Source of the DNA: Paenibacillus macquariensis
GTDB lineage: Bacteria; Bacillota; Bacilli; Paenibacillales; Paenibacillaceae
Reading direction: 5' to 3'
NCBI RefSeq assembly: GCF_900156375.1
Contig: NZ_FTNK01000002.1
Span: 434,001-498,000, forward strand
DNA: 64,000 bases
Under the pieces are notes generated by a model. The model had not been told where the DNA came from. It saw only the letters and a program-made list of their open reading frames with translations, and searched no databases. Position 1 is the stretch's first letter. Every line of letters begins with the position of its first letter. Shown here piece after piece: positions 16,769-24,695 of this stretch. The position numbers and the translations under genes were made by a program.

Positions 16769-17635
16769 ATGAATAATAAAATGATTCGTAATATTCTAGT
16801 ATTCGTTATGGTTGTTGGTTTCAGTGGGTGGATAGGGGTTCTTGTGGACTCAGTACTTCCAGAACAACCTAAGGGTGATACTCTCGGTATGGGGATATGG
16901 CTGGTATTGCCTATGTTAACTGCAATTACATTAATATTATTTTCAAAGTTTGGTTGGACAGATGTTGGGCTCAAGCCGAATTTCAAAGGGAATACAAAAT
17001 GGTACTTAACTTCTGTCTTGATATATCCTGTTGTAACAGGAATCGTATTGATAATCGGATCTACTACGAAATGGATTGACTTGTCAGGATTAAATCTCAA
17101 ATCTTTTATTTGGGCGTTTAGCAGTACATTGTTCATTGGTTTTATTAAAAATATATTCGAAGAGGCTGTTTGGCGAGGTTTTCTTACTTCACAGCTCGTT
17201 AGATTAAATCTAAAGGATTGGAAAATCTATCTCATCGTAGGATTCGTTTGGGGGATATGGCATATTCCATATTACTTGGTCTTTTTACAAGAGGCAGATT
17301 TGCAAGCGGTCTTACCTGTCAATCGAGCTATATTTATCATTGTAGCTATTTTAACCATGACATGCTGGTCTGTTATGTATATTGAGCTTTATAGGGTAAC
17401 CAACTCAATTTGGCCGTGTGTGATATTACATACAGTAGAGGATTCGCTGATCAATCCTTTAGTTTTATCGGGTTATATTAGTATAGCATCAGGTAAGGAA
17501 ATTTTTATTTCACCGATCAGCGGAATTATTACTTCAATTTTTTATCTGGCTGTTGGACTTGGAATAAGAGCTTATAGAAGAAGACAATCAAACAACACAA
17601 CTATCACAGAAGATATTAAGTATAATCTTAGCTAA
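16769..17635 (+). CDS. CPBP family intramembrane metalloprotease
   Basis: A membrane protein of 288 residues with about eight hydrophobic segments and the three Abi/CPBP (Rce1-like) motifs: EEAVWRGF, WGIWHIPYY and HTVEDSL. Such proteins are CAAX-protease homologues, often linked to bacteriocin self-immunity in Firmicutes, but no bacteriocin gene is next to it. GGGAGG inside the earlier ATG codon (16757) is correctly spaced for the ATG at 16769, so I start there. Confidence 0.88.
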   Translation: MNNKMIRNILVFVMVVGFSGWIGVLVDSVLPEQPKGDTLGMGIWLVLPMLTAITLILFSKFGWTDVGLKPNFKGNTKWYLTSVLIYPVVTGIVLIIGSTTKWIDLSGLNLKSFIWAFSSTLFIGFIKNIFEEAVWRGFLTSQLVRLNLKDWKIYLIVGFVWGIWHIPYYLVFLQEADLQAVLPVNRAIFIIVAILTMTCWSVMYIELYRVTNSIWPCVILHTVEDSLINPLVLSGYISIASGKEIFISPISGIITSIFYLAVGLGIRAYRRRQSNNTTITEDIKYNLS

Positions 17636-17799
17636 GTGTTTAACGACAAAATCAAAATATTAACGAATAGTAGGTGACGTGATGTTTAACCAAGACGGTG
17701 GTTTTGTAGTTGGATGGGGAACGTTAGCTCTTATTAATGCAGGTTTAGGATAGAAATACGTATTATAGGCTCGGAACCATAGAAAGGAGAAGTAATCGT

Positions 17800-18585
17800 A
17801 TGGAGCAAGATATATCTTTAGAAAGAAGAATAGCCATAGTAACTGGTGCGTCTCGTCTTAACGGCATTGGGGCAGGAATATGTAAAGCGTTGGCGAGTAA
17901 AGGGATGGATATATATTTTACATATTGGACTCCCTATGATAATGAAATGTCTTGGGGAATCAGCCCCAATGAACCTCAAGTGTTACAAGCTAATATTACA
18001 GAATACGGTGTGCGGTGTGAGAGACTGGAATTAGATCTTTCTGAAACATTAGCACCTGCTAAGTTATTAGATTCAGTGGAAAAAGAATTAGGGAAGCCAT
18101 CGATCTTAATCAACAATGCGACCTATTCCATTGATGTAGGCTACGATACATTAACTGCTGAAGTACTTGATAGACATTACCAAGTCAATATTCGTGGAAC
18201 CATGTTATTAAGTGCAGAGTTTGCTAGAAGGTTTAACAGTGCAAGAGGTGGGAGAATTATTAATTTAACTTCTGGTCAATCCCTAGGACCGATGGCTGGT
18301 AATATTGCCTATGCGACTACTAAAGGAGCTATTGATGCTTTCACGTTAACCTTGTCGGCTGAATTAGCCGGGAAAGGAATTACGGTCAATGCGGTGAATC
18401 CGGGACCAACGGATACGGGATGGATGGATGACGACGTAAAGGATCATATTTTGACTAAATCTCCAACGGGTAGAATTGGAATGCCACACGATGCAGCAAG
18501 ATTAATTGCTTTTCTTGCAAGTGACGAATCTGATTGGGTAACTGGACAGATCATCCATTCAGAGGGTGGATTTCAGAGAGGTTAG
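17800..18585 (+). CDS. SDR family oxidoreductase
   Basis: A 261-residue classical short-chain dehydrogenase. The dinucleotide loop is TGASRLNGIGAG, NNAT follows strand 4, the catalytic Ser is in NLTSGQS and YATTK is the YxxxK pair; NPGPTDTGWM follows strand 6. The loop and the arginine-poor second strand do not settle NAD versus NADP. AAGGAG stands 10 bases before the ATG. The last 35 bp overlap the 3' end of the convergent M56 gene. Confidence 0.92.
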   Translation: MEQDISLERRIAIVTGASRLNGIGAGICKALASKGMDIYFTYWTPYDNEMSWGISPNEPQVLQANITEYGVRCERLELDLSETLAPAKLLDSVEKELGKPSILINNATYSIDVGYDTLTAEVLDRHYQVNIRGTMLLSAEFARRFNSARGGRIINLTSGQSLGPMAGNIAYATTKGAIDAFTLTLSAELAGKGITVNAVNPGPTDTGWMDDDVKDHILTKSPTGRIGMPHDAARLIAFLASDESDWVTGQIIHSEGGFQRG

Positions 18586-20053
18586 TATATGAAGTGGTGT
18601 TACTTGTTTCATTAAACGTTAGACTGTCTAAACGATCGATCAGTTTCCTCAGGCTTGTTGCATCTGTAGCATAATGCCGGACATCCTCTCCAAGTAGCTT
18701 GTAGACCTGTTCTCTTGTGAACGTAAAGCTATACGTTGCGCCGTCATATTGACCCGTGTTGTCAGCAATTGAATAGGTTATACTATCGACGTTATCAATC
18801 AGGCTTAAGAGAAGAATGGAATTACGATAAAAAGATTCGCCGCTTATTGCCCCCTCTTTTGACACATCAGTAGAGTCAGTCATTATATAATTGATGGTCG
18901 CTCCATATGGTATAGCATTCGTTTGAAGTGCCAACCCATTAGCCTCTAAACCGACCGGGATGGCCATTCCACTAAAGAGACCGCCTACCTTGACATGATT
19001 ACCCACATATAGTGTTTTGTTCTTCATAAGCTTATCTATATTATATCCGGAATAGGTTGACTGCGATGGCTGCTGCAATGATGGCTGTAACGGCGTAGGA
19101 TTGGATGTACATCCTACAATCAATGCTGCTATAACGAGCATAGAACTTGCGACCATCCAAGAAGAGGGTTGACGATACGAGAGAATATTCTTAATTCTTT
19201 CCTTAACATGACTCTCTCCAAAGGCAAGTGGACTTCCCGACCGTAACCCACTTCTGCTTACTGAAAGAGAAAGTAAAGTTGTTGAGTAGCTTCCTTTAAT
19301 CTGGTCGCCCATCTTGTTAACGACACGCTCATCGCAGGACATTTCCATATCTTTACTCATGAGCGAATAGGATAGCCACATCATCGGATTAAACCAATGG
19401 AGGATAACTATCATAAATGCAAAAGGTTTTATAAGGTAATCTCGTCTCAAGATATGTGTTTGCTCATGTAGTAAAATGTAAGACAGCTCATGCTCGCTTA
19501 TACCGGTAGGGATATATATTTTCGGTTTCAGAAAACCGCAAACAAAGGGTGTGGAAATCTGGTCAGTCTCATAAACATGATCTTTGACGAGGGTTGCTGT
19601 TCGGACTTTAGTCAGTATTTTCAAGTACGAAATGATGCTGTAAAGAAGAAGAATGGCTACACCGGTTATCCAGATTATACTTCCCAACCACAGGATGATC
19701 TGCATAGGGTTCACACTTGCTATTGTGGTAGCACCAGGAAGGGATGAATTTATCAAATGACTTATTTTACTAACCCCAGCGTCCACAATAGGGTATTTCA
19801 GCATCCCAATATCCCGTGGCACAAACTCCATGAGACCTGTACCCGCTTGGACATGGGGCTGCACAAATCGTAATAGACTGAAGTTTGTAGTGAAACTAAC
19901 AGGGATGACCAGTCTGATGAGTACGGCTGACCATAGGATATAGGAGAATATTTTAGGAGCGCACCTCAAAAGAAACCTCGCCATGATAACTGCAAGTGTG
20001 ACGTAGCTTGCCGTAATGCTCATATTAAGAATAATAAGAAACAGGTCCATCAT
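18551..20053 (-). CDS. M56 family metallopeptidase (BlaR1/MecR1-like) with DUF4825-like sensor
   Basis: A 500-residue membrane protease. Four N-terminal hydrophobic segments surround the zinc motif HEQTH (196-200). A single hydrophobic segment with a Cys (LVIAALIVGCTSNP, about 305-318) leads to an extracellular domain that is not the penicillin-binding domain of BlaR1 but resembles DUF4825 (YVGNHVKVGGLFSGMAIP; ITYSIADNTGQYDGATYSF). It would sense an envelope signal and inactivate the BlaI-like repressor encoded just upstream, whose gene overlaps it by 4 bp. Confidence 0.9.
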   Translation of the reverse strand: MMDLFLIILNMSITASYVTLAVIMARFLLRCAPKIFSYILWSAVLIRLVIPVSFTTNFSLLRFVQPHVQAGTGLMEFVPRDIGMLKYPIVDAGVSKISHLINSSLPGATTIASVNPMQIILWLGSIIWITGVAILLLYSIISYLKILTKVRTATLVKDHVYETDQISTPFVCGFLKPKIYIPTGISEHELSYILLHEQTHILRRDYLIKPFAFMIVILHWFNPMMWLSYSLMSKDMEMSCDERVVNKMGDQIKGSYSTTLLSLSVSRSGLRSGSPLAFGESHVKERIKNILSYRQPSSWMVASSMLVIAALIVGCTSNPTPLQPSLQQPSQSTYSGYNIDKLMKNKTLYVGNHVKVGGLFSGMAIPVGLEANGLALQTNAIPYGATINYIMTDSTDVSKEGAISGESFYRNSILLLSLIDNVDSITYSIADNTGQYDGATYSFTFTREQVYKLLGEDVRHYATDATSLRKLIDRLDSLTFNETSNTTSYTNLSEIHPLNG

Positions 20054-20409
20054 CTGGTCGCCTCCTCAATAATCCTCTTCAATTCTTCAGCTTCATCCTC
20101 AGAAAGTTTCTTTCCACCCAGAAAAGCAGTTAAGAATTGCGGCAAAGACCCACTGAAGGCTTTTTCAACAACCGTCTGACTTTCGTATTTCTGAGCATCT
20201 GTTTTTTTTACAATGGCAGTGACCGTTGCCTCATCGTTTCTAAGGATTCCCCTCTCACACAGCTTTCTTAGAACGGTATAGGTCGTGGACTTCTTCCAGC
20301 CAAGCTTTGCCTGGCTTAGCTTCACAAGATCTGTAGAATTAATGGGTTCATTATCCCAAATCAGGCATGCAAATTTGTATTCAGCATCGAACAATTTGTA
20401 CGGTTCTAT
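20050..20409 (-). CDS. BlaI/MecI/CopY family transcriptional repressor
   Basis: A winged-helix repressor of about 119 residues: FDAEYKFACLIWDNEPINST and KLGWKKSTTYTVLRKLCERG form the helix-turn-helix, and the C-terminal AFLGGKKLSEDEAEELKRI is the dimerisation end. A TTG at 20394 gives a start 21 bases from the Shine-Dalgarno. GGAGGAG (20422-20416) instead lies 6 bases from an in-frame ATA (20409), which would add EPYKL, a segment typical of the family. I therefore prefer the ATA. It should repress itself and the M56 gene through two operators upstream. Confidence 0.88.
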   Translation of the reverse strand: MEPYKLFDAEYKFACLIWDNEPINSTDLVKLSQAKLGWKKSTTYTVLRKLCERGILRNDEATVTAIVKKTDAQKYESQTVVEKAFSGSLPQFLTAFLGGKKLSEDEAEELKRIIEEATR

Positions 20410-20429
20410 TCTGATCTCCTCCTTGATGA

Positions 20430-20445
20430 GTTTATCGTAGTAAAC
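20430..20445. promoter_or_regulatory. BlaI-type operator 1
   Basis: GTTTATCGTAGTAAAC is a near-perfect 16-bp dyad just upstream of the repressor gene, of the TTTAC-rich kind bound by BlaI/MecI/CopY proteins. Confidence 0.75.
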
Positions 20446-20458
20446 CTTATGGAAAAGA

Positions 20459-20474
20459 GTTTATTGTAATAAAC
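20459..20474. promoter_or_regulatory. BlaI-type operator 2
   Basis: GTTTATTGTAATAAAC is a second 16-bp dyad, 29 bp centre to centre from operator 1. Two such sites in the promoter region are typical of bla/mec-type autoregulation. Confidence 0.75.
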
Positions 20475-20713
20475 CTTGTGTGTCAAGTGTTGGATACAGA
20501 ATCAGGTGACACATTCAACTAATTTTAAATATATTGAAAATATTGGGATTTATTTGTATGATTGTATTTAAAGTAATACTGTGTGTAACTGGCGTAAACA
20601 TGGAAAACCATGAGGGAGACACAGATAACAAGCCGTACGCCTGGGCAAAGTATTTGATCTATGATCAAGTGCTTTTTTGTTTTATAAAATACATAAAGGC
20701 AGGTGTTCGGGTT

Positions 20714-21298
20714 ATGAAGATGGCGTTTATTTTATTTGATGGAATGACAACACTTGATTTAACTGGTTTTACTGAAGCTATAACTTGGCTTGGAATCTTA
20801 AATGCTGTAGAGAATGTATCATGGGATTTTTGTGGCATACAAGAGGAAATTATCGATGATCGTGGGATGATAATTAAAACAAAAAATGTTTGCGTAGATC
20901 TTTCCCAATATGATCTGATATTTGTCCCAGGTGGTATGACGACAAGACAATTACGAAATGATGAGGAGTTTTTGTTATGGTTACAGACCGCTAAAGACGT
21001 AAAATATAAAGTTTCTGTATGCACGGGAGCACTACTTTTAGGGGCATCTGGATTTTTAAGTGGTAAAAAAGCTACCACAAATCCATCTGCATATGAGCTA
21101 CTTGCACCCTACTGCTCGGAAGTAGTTAATACTAGAATAGTAAGGGATGGAACTATATTTACAGGTGGTGGTGTCTCTTCTTCTATTGATCTCGGTCTAT
21201 TTATAGTTGAATACTTAACTAATGTCGAAGTCGTACAAAAAATCCAAACCAAAATGGATTACCCTTACTATCAGACAGGAAAAAACATAAAAATATAG
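20714..21298 (+). CDS. DJ-1/PfpI family protein
   Basis: A 194-residue DJ-1/PfpI fold protein. KMAFILFDGMTTLDLTGFTE is the N-terminal strand-loop, DLIFVPGGMTTRQL carries the Gly motif and VSVCTGALLLGASGFLSG holds the nucleophile Cys. This CTGA/SGFLSGKKATT pattern occurs in isonitrile hydratase-like and ThiJ-like members; the activity is not certain. I start at 20714 because of AGGCAGGTG upstream; the frame extends to 20534, but that part shows no homology-like sequence. Confidence 0.85.
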   Translation: MKMAFILFDGMTTLDLTGFTEAITWLGILNAVENVSWDFCGIQEEIIDDRGMIIKTKNVCVDLSQYDLIFVPGGMTTRQLRNDEEFLLWLQTAKDVKYKVSVCTGALLLGASGFLSGKKATTNPSAYELLAPYCSEVVNTRIVRDGTIFTGGGVSSSIDLGLFIVEYLTNVEVVQKIQTKMDYPYYQTGKNIKI

Positions 21299-21311
21299 GG
21301 GGGATTAAAAT

Positions 21312-21794
21312 ATGAATATTCGATTATTTGCACTCCATGACCAACAAGAAGTAGTAAATATAATGAAGGAACATCCGCTTCAATTCCCAAACTTCATTAT
21401 AGATAAATATCCCATACGTTGGAGTAGCTTTCTTAGTTCTTCAATTGATAATATAAAAAGTCAGTTTTATGTAGCGTATAACGAGAGTGATCATATTGTT
21501 GGTCATGCTGGATATATCTTTAATGACGAAGAAGACCTTTATGAAATAGTTGGTGTAGCTGTGAAAAACGACTGTCAGCGACAAGGTATTGGTAAGGTTT
21601 TAATCAACACGATTTGTAACGAAATAAAAAAGGTTAACGAGAAGATGGTTATTCTATATACATTAGGTCATGTCGGTAATGAAGATACTATGAACTTTTA
21701 TCGCAATATAGGCTTCGACATGGTTAATCATGAAAATGATTTCTTTCAGAAAGGATACCATAGAGTTACATTTACCAAAACAATTGCTTATTAA
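21312..21794 (+). CDS. GNAT family N-acetyltransferase
   Basis: A 160-residue GNAT: VGHAGYIFNDEEDLYEIVGV, then VKNDCQRQGIGKVLINTI as the acetyl-CoA loop and TMNFYRNIGFDMVNHEND. AGGGGGG precedes the ATG. It starts 13 bp after the DJ-1 gene and is probably in the same transcript. Substrate unknown. Confidence 0.87.
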   Translation: MNIRLFALHDQQEVVNIMKEHPLQFPNFIIDKYPIRWSSFLSSSIDNIKSQFYVAYNESDHIVGHAGYIFNDEEDLYEIVGVAVKNDCQRQGIGKVLINTICNEIKKVNEKMVILYTLGHVGNEDTMNFYRNIGFDMVNHENDFFQKGYHRVTFTKTIAY

Positions 21795-21844
21795 GCTATT
21801 GTATTTTCATATAATTATCAGAAATTTTCGGAGGGTTGTTCAGG

Positions 21845-22372
21845 ATGGGTTCTAGACCAGTGATTATTGAAAATTATAATGAGGAATGGCCTATCATGTT
21901 TAATGAATTACAGGATATTTTAAGATACAATTTAGGAGAATTGGCTTCAAACATAGAGCATATTGGAAGCACATCTGTACCTGGATTAGCAGCTAAACCG
22001 ATTATAGATATTGATATCGTAATTGAATCTATGCTGTTACTTCCGAAAGTAATTGAGAAGTTAAGTGAAATAGGCTACTTACATGAAGGTGATTTAGGGA
22101 TTAAGAACAGGGAAGCCTTTTCTAGAATGGATGATAAAGTTCCTTATAACAACGAGATGAATCCCAAACAGGAACATCATCTTTATGTCTGCAATAAAGA
22201 AAGTGATGCATTAATGAAGCACATCGTATTTAGAAATATTTTAAGAAAACGACCTGATTTAGTAACTAGCTACTCAGTATTAAAGCGAGAACTTGCGGAG
22301 AAATTTAAAGATAATCGTATTGCATATACTGAAGGGAAAACTCATTTTGTAAATACAGTCATGAATGAATAG
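21845..22372 (+). CDS. GrpB family protein (UPF0157 nucleotidyltransferase-like)
   Basis: A 175-residue GrpB/UPF0157 protein. IENYNEEWPIMFNELQD, IEHIGSTSVPGLAAKPIIDI (the nucleotidyltransferase-like GSTSVPG...DIDI motif) and HHLYVCNKESDALMKHIVFR are family hallmarks. It starts at 21845 with CGGAGGG upstream; a TTG at 21836 is too close to that site. The biochemical role of the family is unsettled; proposed relatives include dephospho-CoA kinase fusions. Confidence 0.9.
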   Translation: MGSRPVIIENYNEEWPIMFNELQDILRYNLGELASNIEHIGSTSVPGLAAKPIIDIDIVIESMLLLPKVIEKLSEIGYLHEGDLGIKNREAFSRMDDKVPYNNEMNPKQEHHLYVCNKESDALMKHIVFRNILRKRPDLVTSYSVLKRELAEKFKDNRIAYTEGKTHFVNTVMNE

Positions 22373-22407
22373 GCCTCAGGAAGATTATGAAGGTAGACTC
22401 AGACAGC

Positions 22408-22448
22408 AGGACCCTACCAAAGATAAGAATTATCTAAGGCAGGGTCCT
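22408..22448. terminator. Hairpin between convergent genes, with the shared CCWAAGATAA core
   Basis: AGGACCCT (22408-22415) pairs with AGGGTCCT (22441-22448). The inner CCAAAGATAA/TTATCTAAGG stem (22417-22439) matches the apex of attC-like sites 7 and 24.6 kb. No T run follows. It could be a terminator for the convergent GrpB and serine-hydrolase genes or the remains of a site. Confidence 0.5.
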
Positions 22449-22506
22449 AGATACCAAAAGTTATCTGTAAGTCTCGAAGAGTAACGGTTACTTGTTGGAA
22501 ATAAGC

Positions 22507-23532
22507 TTAGTCTATGACAGCCGGAATAATATGTTCTTTAATTAGTGTCCATCGATCACTAGGATTCATGCTGAATTCTGATGTAATGGCTACGACTAGG
22601 TCTAACTCTGGCATGCAACAAATGACATTACCACCATCGCCTAGTGCTGAGTATGCAAATACCCCGTCGTCCTCTTCGCGTAACCACCATAGATAACCGT
22701 AATTATTAGGGTTCATCGCTGTTGATTCGTCAATCCATGTCTTGGAAATAATCTGATTATTGTCCCAAATGCCACTATTCAGATAAAGCAAACCAAAACG
22801 TGCCATATCACGTGGACGTAGCGTTAGTCCCCATCCTCCTGTAGAGATTCTGTTTGGATCGTTAACCCATCCTTTTACATTGCTCCCGAATAGATCATCA
22901 AACCCAAATGATGTCATTTCATAATCCGGGATTTCTTTCATGCCAATAGGTTTAAATAAGTTATCGTTCGCATACTCACGGGCACTTTTTCCTGTGCTAC
23001 GCGTGATGATGGCCGATAGCAGGTGCGCTCCTGCGGTGGAATATTTAAAAGTTCCGATAGTTCCTTTTTGGCCTAACATATCCAACGTATACTTTATCCA
23101 GTCAGCTTGCATACACATCTTGTCCAGCGGTTCTTGCCAGTCCTCAAATGAATAGGGAGCCGTCATTGTGAGAAGGTGGCGAATGGTGATATCTTGTTTC
23201 TTTCTATCAGCTGCATCGTGAACATATTCGGGGAAGAAATCTAGTACCTTCTGATCTACGCTTTTTATATATTTTGCATCTATGGCAATACCAATGAGAG
23301 TAGATATGATGCTTTTCGTTACAGATGTTACATGGTGCGTAGCATTCTGACTATAGCCGTGATAATATTTTTCATAAGCAATATATCCATTTCTCGCAAT
23401 AACAATACCGTTTATATTGCTATACTCGGATGTTATTACAGGATCAAGCTCTGAAAGATTTTCAGCGTCCATTCCCAAGGTTGCCGGGTCTAAGGCTTGC
23501 CATTCTGTCGTTGGCCAGTTTCTTTTCAACAA
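22507..23532 (-). CDS. Serine hydrolase, class C beta-lactamase-like family
   Basis: A 341-residue protein. SVTK (S70-K73) is the SxxK motif, YSTAG the YxN-equivalent and GDGGN a KTG-like position. No signal peptide. Such proteins are often cytoplasmic esterases or peptidases and not drug-inactivating. The start is TTG at 23532 with AGGAGG 8 bases upstream. It is followed in the same direction by nothing; the MerR gene upstream on this strand is 74 bp away and probably co-regulates it. Confidence 0.88.
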   Translation of the reverse strand: MLKRNWPTTEWQALDPATLGMDAENLSELDPVITSEYSNINGIVIARNGYIAYEKYYHGYSQNATHHVTSVTKSIISTLIGIAIDAKYIKSVDQKVLDFFPEYVHDAADRKKQDITIRHLLTMTAPYSFEDWQEPLDKMCMQADWIKYTLDMLGQKGTIGTFKYSTAGAHLLSAIITRSTGKSAREYANDNLFKPIGMKEIPDYEMTSFGFDDLFGSNVKGWVNDPNRISTGGWGLTLRPRDMARFGLLYLNSGIWDNNQIISKTWIDESTAMNPNNYGYLWWLREEDDGVFAYSALGDGGNVICCMPELDLVVAITSEFSMNPSDRWTLIKEHIIPAVID

Positions 23533-23605
23533 TATAAATACCTCCTAAAAGATCTTTATGTTTTGTTTAGCGATTGTTAAGGGAAATGTCAGTCAGCTCT
23601 TACTA

Positions 23606-24430
23606 CTATTTTTTCTTTACAGGAAAATACACCTCGGTAACAATATCCTCAGGAATACGGGCTTGATTGGGGTCGGTTAGATACACTTCATAAGGTGATT
23701 TCACCAATGCATATCCTTCATGTTCTACCCATTCTCTCAGTCTTGCATATACTGATGTCAAATCTGAATATGAACCTTGTACAACCGACTTCGCACATAG
23801 ACCTCCAGGCAAATCTCTTGTTCCCTTTACAATCTCCTCTACATTGAGGGCAAACTCTGTATCATTGCCTGTGGGATTGTATTCAAGGCTGTGATAAATA
23901 GTCATTGGCGTACCAAGCAGGGTGAGATTTTCAGTAGCAATCTTTTCATATAACCTGCTAAAATATTGTCCATAACCTAAAGCATAGTCATCACCACTTA
24001 ACATCTGACGAATGTAAAGGATATTCATTGGCTGGGTTTCAACTAGCTGCACTTCTATATGGTCAAGGTATGACATGATGGGTATTCCTTTCTCTAAATT
24101 CGAAATATCATTACTCATTTGTTGTTGAGTATATTCAAAAGCATCTAACTTATCTTGTATGTCCCTTATCTTGCGATTAAGGACAGAACAAAGCTTCTCT
24201 TCTAATTGATCCTCTTCCAATGCTAGAATGGCTTTGATTTCTTCCAGAGAGAAATGATAAGTCTTCAAACGGTTGATAAAGAGCATCTTTTTGAGTTGGC
24301 CGATAGAATAATACCTATAACCGTTCTCAGGATTAATCTCATCAGGATTTATTAATCCTATTTCAGCATAATATCGAAGTGTCTTTGTAGATACTTCGCA
24401 AATCTTTGAGAATTCTCCAATCGATAGCAA
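23606..24430 (-). CDS. MerR family regulator with GyrI-like effector domain (BmrR-like)
   Basis: The N-terminal MerR helix-turn-helix (LSIGEFSKICEVSTKTLRYY, residues 2-21, and ENGYRYYSIGQL) is followed by a coiled-coil linker (about 80-120) and a C-terminal GyrI-like ligand domain (VEHEGYALVKSPYEVYLTDP). It should activate its own promoter on binding a hydrophobic ligand. An ATG at 24445 overlaps the Shine-Dalgarno GGAGGG; the TTG at 24430 is 7 bases from it and gives the usual MLSIGEFSK start, so I chose it. Confidence 0.88.
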   Translation of the reverse strand: MLSIGEFSKICEVSTKTLRYYAEIGLINPDEINPENGYRYYSIGQLKKMLFINRLKTYHFSLEEIKAILALEEDQLEEKLCSVLNRKIRDIQDKLDAFEYTQQQMSNDISNLEKGIPIMSYLDHIEVQLVETQPMNILYIRQMLSGDDYALGYGQYFSRLYEKIATENLTLLGTPMTIYHSLEYNPTGNDTEFALNVEEIVKGTRDLPGGLCAKSVVQGSYSDLTSVYARLREWVEHEGYALVKSPYEVYLTDPNQARIPEDIVTEVYFPVKKK

Positions 24431-24498
24431 GGGGTAACCCTCCATTCATATTTATATACAAAATAAATGCTTTAAACAACGTAACTATGTTCATCTAT

Positions 24499-24529
24499 AC
24501 TATCCACCTTACCCTAAGGGCAAAGTCAA
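24499..24529 (-). promoter_or_regulatory. MerR-type promoter with operator in a 19-bp spacer
   Basis: On the minus strand TTGACT (24529-24524) is followed by a 19-bp spacer and GATAGT (24504-24499). The spacer is occupied by a dyad ACCTTaCCCT/AGGGcAAaGT (24506-24526). A long spacer filled by a dyad is the signature of MerR-activated promoters. Confidence 0.65.
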
Positions 24530-24603
24530 TAGCAAAGAAAATTACATCAACAAATTTATGCAAAGCCCATTCGGTCCTAGGTTGTTAGGTGTATAATCAT
24601 AGA

Positions 24604-24690
24604 AGATAACTCCGACAACATGAAACACGAACCCGACCTAAGATAAAAGCTATCTAAGGGCGGGACTTGTCGAATGCGCGAACGTTACGC
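24604..24690 (+). repeat. attC-like palindromic site 10 (about 87 bp)
   Basis: The left end AGATAAC (24604-24610) is identical to the left end of site 3. The right end TGTCGAATGCGCGAACGTTACGC carries core GTTACGC (24684-24690) and the GAATGCGC block of the 160-bp type. The apex CCTAAGATAA/TATCTAAGG (24637-24659) matches site 7. It mixes elements of both site types. Confidence 0.5.
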
Positions 24691-24695
24691 GACAT

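Noticed and set aside
17682..17753. 24-codon frame starting MFNQDGGFVVGWG
   Set aside because: Too short and without a family; it contains a GTTAGCT that resembles a core but has no palindrome around it.
20534..20713. N-terminal extension of the DJ-1/PfpI protein
   Set aside because: The fold begins at KMAFILFDG, and a ribosome binding site precedes the ATG at 20714.
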